DNA from: a virus
Strand: one strand, 5' to 3'
Length of the DNA: 47,578 nt
IMG/VR virus record: IMGVR_UViG_3300021067_000009
Location: 1 to 47,578 of that record
Positions within the stretch are counted from its first letter, which is position 1. Each line of letters opens with the position of its first letter. Under the pieces are notes generated by a model that saw only the letters and a program-made list of their open reading frames with translations, did not search any database and had not been told where the DNA came from. Of the stretch, positions 13,730 through 21,011 are shown in pieces. The position numbers and the translations under genes are program-made.

Positions 13730-14200
13730 CTTTTCATCCATGCCGTTCGGTGCCGCTGGCAGGAACACACAGACGATACCGATCTCGCCTGCAGCGAGGG
13801 TGGCCGCGTCGGTGACGACCGTGGCCGCAATGTGCCGGTCATAGTCCACCGCAGCGATGCGCATCGCCGCCTTGGAGTTCATGCGCACGATGCCGCCGGC
13901 GACCCCGCCCACGAGAGTGTTCTCGATGATGCAGTCCGGATCGTCGGTAGTGCCCTGGTCATCGACCATCCCGATATCCAGGTCGAGCTCCGGAGAGCCG
14001 TTGGAATCAAGATCATCGATCTCAAGGTAGGCATCGACCAGCACGTGCCCCGCGGGCCACTTGCACAGGCGAATGACATCGCCGGCGGCGTGGTTTGCGG
14101 CGTACTGCAATCGCGCCTTGGCGATAACAGGTTGGCCAGCTTGCGAGCTGTTGAGCGCGTGCCCGGAGTTGCTCGCCAGAGGATGGGTGACAGTTGCCAT
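13718..14200 (-). CDS. Capsid decoration/stabilisation protein candidate
   Basis: A 160-residue protein directly downstream of the major capsid gene. The sequence is sheet-rich and Ala/Asp-rich (AKARLQYAANHAAGDVIRLC, HVLVDAYLEIDDLDSNGSPE, DIGMVDDQGTTDD, TVVTDAATLAAGEIGIVCVF). 'GHVLVDAYLEIDDLD ... LDIGMVDD' resembles small proteins found after N4-gp56-type capsids. Position and size support a head decoration role; the sequence alone does not prove it. Confidence 0.55.
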   Translation of the reverse strand: MATVTHPLASNSGHALNSSQAGQPVIAKARLQYAANHAAGDVIRLCKWPAGHVLVDAYLEIDDLDSNGSPELDLDIGMVDDQGTTDDPDCIIENTLVGGVAGGIVRMNSKAAMRIAAVDYDRHIAATVVTDAATLAAGEIGIVCVFLPAAPNGMDEKITL

Positions 14201-14230
14201 GTAGGTATGACCTCGCTTTCTGAGCCGTTA

Positions 14231-14254
14231 GAAACCGGCGCCTTAGGGCGCCGG
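14231..14254 (-). terminator. Hairpin with the capsid stop codon in its loop
   Basis: CCGGCGCC (14235-14242) is the exact inverse of GGCGCCGG (14247-14254), with a 4-nt loop. On the minus strand the loop contains the TAA stop of the capsid gene, and the stem is followed by TTTC. It probably acts as a weak terminator or a 3' stability element that gives more capsid than downstream message. Confidence 0.55.
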
Positions 14255-15364
14255 GTTCGCTGCAGCAGTATCGACAGCCATCACGCCAAAGTCTTTGGCA
14301 GTGCCGTCGATGGTGAACCGGGACTTTTTGATCCCGAAGATCGTGGAGCTCGTGATGACAGCCTGGTTGCCGTTGTCGCGAGATTCCTCGTGCCAGTCAA
14401 AGCGCAGGCCCGTGCCGGGGGAGCCGAACGCACACACCGCGGCCTGTTGACCGAGGTAGAGCGCGCGGGCCGCGGCGACGTTGGCTCCCGCACCGTAGTC
14501 GGTGAAGCGCAGCACGCTCTTGTGCGAGTGCAGCACAACGTTATTGTGCATGCCCAGGCCGCCCTTGAAGATCGGGCTGTTGCGCCCCTCGGCGGTGGCG
14601 GCTGCCTTCTGGATCTCGAGCCAGTTGGAAGCGCCAGAGCCGGTGCGCAGGTCGTACTCCTGCCAGGGGCTCATGAGCAGCACATAGTGCTCCTCACCAT
14701 CGATCATGACGGGTTGGATCTGCGGGGTGCCCTGCGTGCCACCGCCCATCATCACCGCGCGGGTCTTTGCCTTGTCGATGACCGTCGTATCCATGATGTC
14801 GGCCGAATCGACGTTGGCTTTGGCCGTCGCGTTGCCGCCGTAGAGCAAGTGCTCGGCATCGGGCGCGGCAAAGGCATTGTTGGCAAAGCCCGTGTAGCTG
14901 GTCGGGAAGATGTACTCGGAGTTGGTTCCGCGTGCACCCGAGAGGTACATGAAGAACAGCTCATCGAACACCCGGCCCCACCACTCGCTCTGGCGCTTGC
15001 GCGCGAGCTTGCGCAGGTCATGGATGGTGCGCTTGCGGGTCATGCGACCGCCGGTGTTCACGCCACCGCGCATCTGATCGATGTACACCTGGTCGGTGTA
15101 GAACTTGAGATCTTCCTCGGTGCCTTCCTGCACAGCATCGCCTTCGATGGGCTGCTGGCGAAGCTGCATGTTCAGATCGTACGTGATCTGCTCACCGGCA
15201 TCGTTCTCCAGCTGCGGCAGCATCTGGATCGGCATGCCAGATTCAGGGCCCTTGCCCATGAACTTTTTCGAGAAGTAGGAAACTCGGGCCGAATCGACCG
15301 CGAGGAACGCGCTGTAGCGCTTTACCGCCTTCGCGTCATTAAGACCAATTATGGTCCGTGCCAT
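14243..15364 (-). CDS. Major capsid protein, N4-gp56 family
   Basis: A 373-residue protein; the ATG at 15364 follows GGGGGAG by about 9 nt. The sequence closely matches the N4-gp56 major capsid family: MARTIIGLNDAKAVKRYS, YFSKKFMGKGPESGMPIQML, EEDLKFYTDQVYIDQMRGGV, MTRKRTIHDLRKLARKRQSE, VFDELFFMYLSGARGTN, SYTGFANNAFAAPDAEHL, MGGGTQGTPQIQPVMIDGEE and GMHNNVVLHSHKSVLRFTDY. Members form the HK97-fold icosahedral shell. Both flanking regions are structured: a hairpin around the ribosome-binding site upstream and a stop-codon hairpin downstream, consistent with tuned high expression. Confidence 0.95.
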   Translation of the reverse strand: MARTIIGLNDAKAVKRYSAFLAVDSARVSYFSKKFMGKGPESGMPIQMLPQLENDAGEQITYDLNMQLRQQPIEGDAVQEGTEEDLKFYTDQVYIDQMRGGVNTGGRMTRKRTIHDLRKLARKRQSEWWGRVFDELFFMYLSGARGTNSEYIFPTSYTGFANNAFAAPDAEHLLYGGNATAKANVDSADIMDTTVIDKAKTRAVMMGGGTQGTPQIQPVMIDGEEHYVLLMSPWQEYDLRTGSGASNWLEIQKAAATAEGRNSPIFKGGLGMHNNVVLHSHKSVLRFTDYGAGANVAAARALYLGQQAAVCAFGSPGTGLRFDWHEESRDNGNQAVITSSTIFGIKKSRFTIDGTAKDFGVMAVDTAAANPAP

Positions 15365-15365
15365 G

Positions 15366-15408
15366 TGAGTGACTCCCCCTTGTGGGATGACGGTCACTCA
15401 TGCGACCC
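15366..15408 (-). promoter_or_regulatory. Leader hairpin with the 18-bp element (copy 1) upstream of the capsid gene
   Basis: TGAGTGAC (15366-15373) is the exact inverse of GTCACTCA (15393-15400). In the mRNA the stem ends just before the AUG, and the GGGGGAG ribosome-binding site is in the loop next to the stem. The distal arm is inside CGGTCACTCATGCGACCC (15391-15408), identical to 5649-5666. Confidence 0.6.
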
Positions 15409-15436
15409 AACCATTCATGTGTGAGCGCCGAAGCGA

Positions 15437-15631
15437 TCACGCCTTTACAGGGTGTGCTTTTACGCTAACGCTGGATTCCACGTCTACGCCCACAGAGGGG
15501 TCCGCGACTACCTCTATGCGGGCCATACGCCCCTTTTTCTCTCGAAGTGTGAAGCGGATCGCAGGCAGCCCGTGCGCGGAGAGGTCCACGCGCACGGTTT
15601 GCCCCGTCCTCACATTGAGGTGCAGCGCCAT
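15437..15631 (-). CDS. Small protein between scaffold and capsid, possibly CsrA-like
   Basis: A 64-residue protein whose start is TAATG-coupled to the scaffold stop. The pattern L-x-L-x-x-R-x-G-x-x-V-x-V ... I-x-F-T-L ... G-x-x-A-R-I-x-V-x-A, with VGV at the end, loosely follows the strand layout of CsrA (compare the true CsrA at 39795). It lacks the HREEI helix start and key Arg positions, so RNA binding is doubtful. It could equally be a minor head protein. Confidence 0.45.
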   Translation of the reverse strand: MALHLNVRTGQTVRVDLSAHGLPAIRFTLREKKGRMARIEVVADPSVGVDVESSVSVKAHPVKA

Positions 15632-16767
15632 TAACTACCCCGGCGCGAGAGGGAGGCCTCGTATCGCGCGTACTGCTTGGGGTTTAAGGACGCCACTGCC
15701 TCTTCGTAGTCGTCTCCCGTGAGCTTATCGATGTGCGCGAACTCATCCGTTCCCGCATCGGTGCTACCGGCAGCCGGAACATCCCCGAGGTTCTTCGGCA
15801 GTGCATCGCGCGCGGCCGCGGCGTTATCCGCTGCCCTGCGCACGCGCTCTGCGGTGGTCGATGTTTTGGTCTTGCCGCCTTTGCCGGCAGCCGCCGCACC
15901 TGCTGCAGCCGCGGCAGGCTGAGCGGTGGGGAGCCCAAGCTCGGTGAGCACATTGTGACGCGCGGTGGCGAGCAAATATGAGTAGCTTGCGCCCTGATAT
16001 TTGGGATTCGCGTAGAGCTGGTGCAGGGCTGCGTTGAGCGCTGCGCTGCCCGCTTTCGATCGAAAACGCGCGTTTTCCTCATCCTTCAAAAAGTCACTCA
16101 CCGCACCTTGCCAGCGCTGCGCCTTGGCCTGTTTGTTCAGGCTCTCAACCTGCGCGTGCTCCTCAGCGATGCTCTCGAGCTCACTGCGCTGATTGACAAT
16201 GGCGCGCTCACGCTCACGGAAGGCCTTGAAGTTGATGTTGCCCGCGTCGTACTCGGCCTCGAGCGCGGTCAGATCCGCATCAAGTTTGGTCAGCTGCTCT
16301 TTGTGGTCCGCCGGCAGCTCACGCCTGGGCGTGAATCCTGCTACCTCATCCTCAAGCGGGATCTCTTCGGATTCCGTTGCGGTCGTGGCTGCTGCGGCAT
16401 CGGCGGTTGTGGCCGTGGCGACGCTGGCGGCGGCAGCTGCATCTGCCCCGGCGGCAGAGTTCGAGGCGGCGGCTGCTCCAGCGGCCTCGTCAGTGCCTGA
16501 TGCGGCCTCGTCGCCGCCAGCGTCGTCATCGTCCCCCTCATCCTCATCGTCGTCTACGTCCCCCGTCTCATCTTCGGCATTTGCCGGTGGATCCACCGTA
16601 GGATCTTTCCCGGCGGTGCCCTCCGTAGCGGCTGCCGTTGCTTCCCCCCCTCCTGTTTTGCCGGTACCCCCGTCGGCAGCGTCCGCGCCGTCCTCGACAT
16701 CCGCGAGGGCTGCGAGCTCTTCGGCCGATAGGGATACGTCATCAAAAGTTTCGACTTTCTTACCCAT
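15631..16767 (-). CDS. Putative capsid scaffold protein
   Basis: A 378-residue protein between portal and capsid. Residues 1-150 are an Ala/Asp/Glu-rich disordered region (TGDVDDDEDEGDDDD, then Ala-rich ADAAAAASVATATTADAAAA). Residues about 155-260 are a charged helical coiled region (ELPADHKEQLTKLDADLTAL, RERERAIVNQRSELESIAEE, HAQVESLNKQAKAQRWQGAV). The C-terminus ends YEEAVASLNPKQYARYEASL followed by SRRGS, a basic helix that could contact the capsid. The acidic N-terminus, helical middle, basic C-terminus and location all fit a scaffold. Confidence 0.75.
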   Translation of the reverse strand: MGKKVETFDDVSLSAEELAALADVEDGADAADGGTGKTGGGEATAAATEGTAGKDPTVDPPANAEDETGDVDDDEDEGDDDDAGGDEAASGTDEAAGAAAASNSAAGADAAAAASVATATTADAAAATTATESEEIPLEDEVAGFTPRRELPADHKEQLTKLDADLTALEAEYDAGNINFKAFRERERAIVNQRSELESIAEEHAQVESLNKQAKAQRWQGAVSDFLKDEENARFRSKAGSAALNAALHQLYANPKYQGASYSYLLATARHNVLTELGLPTAQPAAAAAGAAAAGKGGKTKTSTTAERVRRAADNAAAARDALPKNLGDVPAAGSTDAGTDEFAHIDKLTGDDYEEAVASLNPKQYARYEASLSRRGS

Positions 16768-16802
16768 GAAACCTTCACTCCTGCGAAGCGAATTGAAAAA
16801 AC

Positions 16803-17048
16803 TTAGAAGCTGCCGGTGCGGATGCCGGACAACAAATCATCCTCGACGGAGCCTTGCTGCCCGGGCCAGTGAATGAGCCGGCCGCGCACCAGCGAGCAGC
16901 CGACGCGGCGCAGCTCCTCAACAAACCGGCGCGTAAGGCAATCAGGACAGCCCGGGGAGCCGCAGCTCTCAATGCGTGCACCGTCGCCCTTCTCGCGCTG
17001 GCAGCCATGACCGCCAACGGCCTCGACATCGATCACGAAATTACCCAT
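16803..17048 (-). CDS. Conserved small phage protein with Cys motif after portal
   Basis: An 81-residue protein (MGNFVIDVEAVGGHGCQREK ... CGSPGCPDCLTRRFVEELRR ... LIHWPGQQGSVEDDLLSGIR). It overlaps the portal stop by 8 nt. The 'VEAVGGHGCQR ... GCPDC ... FV..L...G ... HWPG....V.DDL..G.R.GSF' layout is one I recall as common directly downstream of portal genes. The four Cys plus His could bind zinc. Function is unknown. Confidence 0.65.
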   Translation of the reverse strand: MGNFVIDVEAVGGHGCQREKGDGARIESCGSPGCPDCLTRRFVEELRRVGCSLVRGRLIHWPGQQGSVEDDLLSGIRTGSF

Positions 17049-19380
17049 TTTGCTCGGCTCCTACCGCTTGTGGGGCGGCGTTAGTTTTCAAAGTGTCCGG
17101 CGGCGCCGCGGCGCCACCTTCCTCACCTGGCTCGCCCTCTTCTCCGGGCGGCGCGATCGCGGTGGGTGGCGGTGCGGTGGCGGCTAGATCCGTCGCGCGC
17201 TGCGCGTTCGGATCGGATGTGTGGAACGAATCGGTCAGGATATCGACCGCTTTGGCGAGAATCGGATTGCCCTGCAGGGCGGTGACGATCTCGACCGCCT
17301 TCGCCATCGTTTCCCCGAGCGCCACGGCCGAATCGGCATCGCCCTTGCGCGCCGCGGCCTCGTTTTTCTTGATCTCCGCGTTGCGCGCGCGCATGGCAAG
17401 CTGGCGCTCTTCCTCGGCTTTGCTTGCGGCCTCGAGCTCTTTGGCCTCGCGCTCCGGATCGTTCGGGTCGATCTCCCCGTTGATCTTGCGGATACGCTGC
17501 GCGATGACGGACTTGTTCTCGAGGTCCGAGAGCTCAAAGGCAAGATCGAGCACCTTGATCGCGATATCGGGCGGCTGCTTGGATAGGGTCTCCATCATCC
17601 GGTCGTACATCGCAAGGCGCATCGACTCGTGGAAGTCCTGTGTATCGACCACGAATTGGCTTTGGCACAGCGTGATAGGGTTCTCGATCTCGAGCACCCC
17701 GTTGTTCAAGGTTGGGTAGTTCACGCGAATCGCGTCGGCGCGGCCGCTCGCGCGCGTGAGGAAGAACTGCTTGGGCTCGGCGTAGAACTGCTCGACCAAG
17801 GATAGTTGCGACTCGCCCTGGTGCTGGATCGCCTGGCGCAGGTTATCGAAGAGCACCGCGGTGACGACGCCGCCTTGCTGCTGGCGGGCGTGAATGGCAG
17901 TGCCCGAATTGGTATTGGTCACTTCGCCGCGGTTTTCCTCGGTGACACCGGAGGCCGACTGCAGGAACGCCATGTCCTGCTCCATCAAGCGCACGTGCTC
18001 TTCGGCAAGCTCGAGGTTTCGCAGGATCTCCACTTCCGAGCCGCGCAGCTTCTTCAGCACACCATCCGGGCGCGCTGCCTCATCGATCGCCTCTTCCCAA
18101 TCGTCAAACGCATCCTCGTCGGCTATGAGCTGATTGACCGACAGCAGGAACAGCGCTTTCGATCGACGCTTGTTCAGATCCTCTTGCGGGTCGCGCATGT
18201 TGCGCACGGGCCCGTAGGGCATATTGTCGCGCGATCGCCGGTAGCCCCAGATCGGGGTGAAGGGGAATCGATCGTGCCGATAGGGTGAGGGCATGTCCTG
18301 AAGCATGTGCATCTCACAGATCACGGCGACGCGCACGCGCATCACTACCGCGTCATAGAGCGAGGCCAGGCCCGACTCGAGCACCGACTGCATATCCGGA
18401 TCCTTAGCGTCGTAGCGCGCGCCGTTGAGCGCCAGCACATCGCTCATCATCGAAGGATCCGTGACCATGTGAGGGCGCGCGCGCATGAATTTCACGCGCT
18501 CTGGTACCCGGTACCAGCACTCAATGAGCTTGTTGCGTGAGCGGCGGTTGCCGATGTTGAACGACTCGTCCATGAACGCACGCCCCGAGGCGTAGCGCGG
18601 CCGCGAGGTGCCCGTGCGCGAATCCCAGTACAGCGCGATCTGGCCGAATTCCTCGGCATCGTCCTCAAAGTGAAGAAGGTCATCGTGGCGCGCGGTCTGC
18701 TGGATCACGCTCGCCCGATCGGGAAACATGGCTTCGGCGACATCGGTATCGACCCATTTGACGCGAAACAGATATCGCGCATCGGATAGATCCGGCTCAA
18801 CGGATAGATGGTCGTACCACATCTGCCGCCAGTCCTGCCGGCGGGAGAAAAGCGGCTCATCGCGCGGGTCGCCTCGGATGCCATCCTCGAGCCAGCCCAC
18901 GCCCACTTTGACGGCATCGGCGAAGGCTGCCGAGCGGTGATAGTGGGCTTTGTTCACGTCCGATATGTACTTGAGCAGCTCCTCTTTGGACTTCGCCGGC
19001 TGCTGATCCCCGTCGGCTCGAGGATGCACCTTGAAGTCAACGCGGGTGCGCCGCTCGGTCCCTAAGATCCAGTTCACGTGCTGCGCGATCACGTTGAACA
19101 CCAAGGGCGCCTGGCCGCGCTCTTCGAGCACGGCGATATCGTCATCGTTCCATTGGATGCCGTCGTAGAAGTCCGCATCGAGCAGCATCTGCACGCGGTT
19201 ATCGGCGTGCGCCTGGCGCGTCTCGTACCACCAGTCCTCGATCTGGCGCAGACGCTTTTGGGCCTGCGGCGAATCGAGCGGGTGTTCGCCCGGGCGCTTC
19301 TGCAGCACACTCGGATCGATGGGCTTATTGCCCATGTCGATGCGCATGTTGCGCTGTTCGGGTCGAACCATCAGCTCCAT
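17041..19380 (-). CDS. Portal protein, P22-like
   Basis: A 779-residue protein, within the large size range of P22-type portals. Key segments: MLLDADFYDGIQWNDDDIAV, LEERGQAPLVFNVIAQHVNW, ILGTERRTRVDFKVHPRADG, GWLEDGIRGDPRDEPLFSRR, MWYDHLSVEPDLSDARYLF, RHDRFPFTPIWGYRRSRDNM, PYGPVRNMRDPQEDLNKRRS and NTNSGTAIHARQQQGGVVTA. The portal forms the dodecameric DNA entry ring on the head. The C-terminal 130 residues are a charged helical region (EREAKELEAASKAEEERQLA) ending in a Pro/Ala-rich tail, as expected for the barrel or internal tail. It is TAATG-coupled to the gene upstream. Confidence 0.93.
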   Translation of the reverse strand: MELMVRPEQRNMRIDMGNKPIDPSVLQKRPGEHPLDSPQAQKRLRQIEDWWYETRQAHADNRVQMLLDADFYDGIQWNDDDIAVLEERGQAPLVFNVIAQHVNWILGTERRTRVDFKVHPRADGDQQPAKSKEELLKYISDVNKAHYHRSAAFADAVKVGVGWLEDGIRGDPRDEPLFSRRQDWRQMWYDHLSVEPDLSDARYLFRVKWVDTDVAEAMFPDRASVIQQTARHDDLLHFEDDAEEFGQIALYWDSRTGTSRPRYASGRAFMDESFNIGNRRSRNKLIECWYRVPERVKFMRARPHMVTDPSMMSDVLALNGARYDAKDPDMQSVLESGLASLYDAVVMRVRVAVICEMHMLQDMPSPYRHDRFPFTPIWGYRRSRDNMPYGPVRNMRDPQEDLNKRRSKALFLLSVNQLIADEDAFDDWEEAIDEAARPDGVLKKLRGSEVEILRNLELAEEHVRLMEQDMAFLQSASGVTEENRGEVTNTNSGTAIHARQQQGGVVTAVLFDNLRQAIQHQGESQLSLVEQFYAEPKQFFLTRASGRADAIRVNYPTLNNGVLEIENPITLCQSQFVVDTQDFHESMRLAMYDRMMETLSKQPPDIAIKVLDLAFELSDLENKSVIAQRIRKINGEIDPNDPEREAKELEAASKAEEERQLAMRARNAEIKKNEAAARKGDADSAVALGETMAKAVEIVTALQGNPILAKAVDILTDSFHTSDPNAQRATDLAATAPPPTAIAPPGEEGEPGEEGGAAAPPDTLKTNAAPQAVGAEQNG

Positions 19381-19817
19381 TAGCCGCGGACCTCCTGTTC
19401 AATCTGCACGCTGCCCGCCTGGCCTGGCTCGCCGATCTTCAGGATCACATCGCCCCTGAGTGTGCTTTCGCGCGCAAAGGGCGGCATGTTGAGCAGATCC
19501 TCAAGGTTGTCGAGGATCGCCTCGGCGATCTTGAAGCGCGTTTGTACCGAGTCGCCCAACTGCAGCATGCGCTCGATCTGGCGCGTGGCGTGCACCATGT
19601 ACTCCGAGTGAGTACCCTTTTTCGGATCATCGACGTACTTCCACGCCGCGGTGAGCATGATGATCCAGGCCGCTTTCACGTCCGATCGGGAGGGGCGGCA
19701 CACGATCATCGCCGGCTCGTGCTCGGAAAAGAGCTCGTGCGGGGTAGGGTTCACGTACTGGAAGCGCAACACGAAATCCCCGTAGCGCTTCTCCCGAACG
19801 ATCGTCTCAGGGTGCAT
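19380..19817 (-). CDS. Hypothetical protein upstream of portal
   Basis: A 145-residue protein from the ATG at 19817, which overlaps the upstream TGA; a GTG one codon earlier is an alternative. Readable features are FVLRFQYVNPTPHELFSEHE, AAWIIMLTAAWKYVDDPKKG, THSEYMVHATRQIERMLQLG and a terminal VILKIGEPGQAGSVQIEQEV. It is mainly helical with a sheet-like C-terminus, with no known domain. It is tightly coupled to the portal and may help head assembly. Confidence 0.55.
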   Translation of the reverse strand: MHPETIVREKRYGDFVLRFQYVNPTPHELFSEHEPAMIVCRPSRSDVKAAWIIMLTAAWKYVDDPKKGTHSEYMVHATRQIERMLQLGDSVQTRFKIAEAILDNLEDLLNMPPFARESTLRGDVILKIGEPGQAGSVQIEQEVRG

Positions 19818-19987
19818 CACTTGCGAGAGCCCTGCACGTGCACGACGCGATCGAAATCGCGAATGGGCGCGCCGCCGGCGACGGGCGCCTGGGGCTTCTC
19901 CCCGATGAAAATCTGACGCAGCTTGTCACGGCCGGCGCGAATCGCCGCGGCGATCTTTTCGTGTCGCTCTTTGCAACCACAGCCCAT
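19817..19987 (-). CDS. Small Cys-containing protein (56 aa)
   Basis: The frame runs MGCGCKERHEKIAAAIRAGR followed by DKLRQIFIGEKP and ends VVHVQGSRK. GAGG lies 7 nt before the ATG, and the TGA overlaps the next ATG (TGATG), so it is well embedded in the operon. The N-terminal GCGC followed by a basic helix is noticeable. No family is recognised. Confidence 0.6.
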   Translation of the reverse strand: MGCGCKERHEKIAAAIRAGRDKLRQIFIGEKPQAPVAGGAPIRDFDRVVHVQGSRK

Positions 19988-19991
19988 GGGA

Positions 19992-20300
19992 TTACCTCAG
20001 TTTTGGGGTGAAGGAAGTCTTGGTGAGGCCCCCGCCTTTGATGCCGCCGCCACCGCCACCGATGTTCGCGGTCTGACCCTGCGGCCCGGTGATGCCGCCA
20101 CCGCCGGTAATGGGTCCGCCTGGGGGGCCGAAATTGCCGAAATCGCGGCTTAAGCCGCCGCCACCGAGGTTGGAGGTACCTTGCATGGCGAGCCCGACGC
20201 CGGCGCCGGCCATGCTGAGCATGCCCTCGTGCGTTTTCTTGAAGTCCCCGTACAGCGGCTTCGGGTTCCAGTCACTGTTGTAAAAACGATTGAGGGGCAT
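19992..20300 (-). CDS. Glycine-rich small protein
   Basis: A 102-residue protein starting MPLNRFYNSDWNPKPLYGDF. The first 45 residues may fold with a helix (HEGMLSMAGAGVGLAMQG). The rest is Gly-rich with GGGGG runs (GGPITGGGGITGPQGQTANI) and a basic end (KTSFTPKLR). It may be a minor virion component or flexible tail. A gap of 61 nt without a recognisable gene precedes it. Confidence 0.5.
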   Translation of the reverse strand: MPLNRFYNSDWNPKPLYGDFKKTHEGMLSMAGAGVGLAMQGTSNLGGGGLSRDFGNFGPPGGPITGGGGITGPQGQTANIGGGGGGIKGGGLTKTSFTPKLR

Positions 20301-20361
20301 GGCTCGCGCTCCACTCGGCGGTGAATGGCCGCGAGACTAGCCCTGAGGTGTGATGCGCTGC

Positions 20362-20616
20362 TCAGCCTTGAGTTGGGAGTGTGACGCCCGTCAAAGGTAT
20401 CTCCCCTTCGATGTCCAGCTGCCAGCCGGTCATGACGTGGGGATTCACGATGTCTTTGCGGTGGTAGCGCAGGAAGCGCTTGATGACGGTGAGCTCGATC
20501 GGATCGGGAGGTCCGCCTTGCTTGGGGCGGATAAAGCACACACGTTGGAAGGAATCGGCGATCAGGTTGAACCGCCCGACGGTGTATTGGACTCGACCGC
20601 GCTCGAGAATGAGCAT
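20362..20616 (-). CDS. Hypothetical protein (84 aa)
   Basis: MLILERGRVQYTVGRFNLIA, then KQGGPPDPIELTVIKRFLRY and HRKDIVNPHVMTGWQLDIEG. It looks like a compact alpha/beta protein. It follows the two small paralogs without a gap and precedes the Gly-rich gene in the TerL-portal interval. No family is recognised. Confidence 0.5.
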   Translation of the reverse strand: MLILERGRVQYTVGRFNLIADSFQRVCFIRPKQGGPPDPIELTVIKRFLRYHRKDIVNPHVMTGWQLDIEGEIPLTGVTLPTQG

Positions 20617-20808
20617 TTAGAGACCTCCGAAGCGCACCTTGCGCCACCCGTCCCGTGTGGATACGACTTCATAGGCCACACCATCCTGCATGAAGCACGC
20701 GATGTCCTGCCCGTCCATGCCCTCTGCGCCGAGAGGTTGGGTGAGCAGCTCTGCCCGGTCGATCTCCGGTAGCGCGTGCGCCTCTTCGATCGTGCGAACC
20801 CCCATCAT
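20617..20808 (-). CDS. Small paralog 2 (63 aa)
   Basis: MGVRTIEEAHALPEIDRAEL, ending VAYEVVSTRDGWRKVRFGGL. It shares 'TI/L-EEA-ALPEI' at the start and 'YEVV-T-GWRK-RFG' at the end with the 68-residue neighbour. The start is in ATGATG overlapping the upstream TGA, so either ATG may be used. Tandem paralog pair of unknown function just downstream of TerL. Confidence 0.55.
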   Translation of the reverse strand: MMGVRTIEEAHALPEIDRAELLTQPLGAEGMDGQDIACFMQDGVAYEVVSTRDGWRKVRFGGL

Positions 20809-21011
20809 GCAACTCCGAACCGCATCTTGCGGTAGCCCTCCGAAGTGAGCACCACTTCGTAAGGGGTGTTTTTGTCGAAGAAAAACGCGACATTGTGTGC
20901 ATCCAGCAAGCTCGGGTCGCCCTGGTAGCGGGGCTGGTTGCGCACGTCGGTAAAAATGATCTCTGGCAATGCGATTGCCTCTTTCAAGGTTTTTATTGGC
21001 ATAGGACTCAT
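20805..21011 (-). CDS. Small paralog 1 (68 aa)
   Basis: MSPMPIKTLKEAIALPEIIF, ending NTPYEVVLTSEGYRKMRFGV. The ATG overlaps the TerL stop (ATGA), indicating translational coupling. The same motif ends as the next gene show a tandem duplication. The middle (NQPRYQGDPSLLDAHNVAFF) has no known match. Confidence 0.55.
   Translation of the reverse strand: MSPMPIKTLKEAIALPEIIFTDVRNQPRYQGDPSLLDAHNVAFFFDKNTPYEVVLTSEGYRKMRFGVA

Noticed and set aside
13832-15424. 530-codon plus-strand open frame
   Set aside because: Antisense to the clearly identified capsid and decoration genes; it exists because GC-rich codon use leaves few stops on the other strand.
18960-19083. Possible second start for the portal at an internal Met
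   Set aside because: The TAATG coupling at 19380 and the family length support the full-length start.
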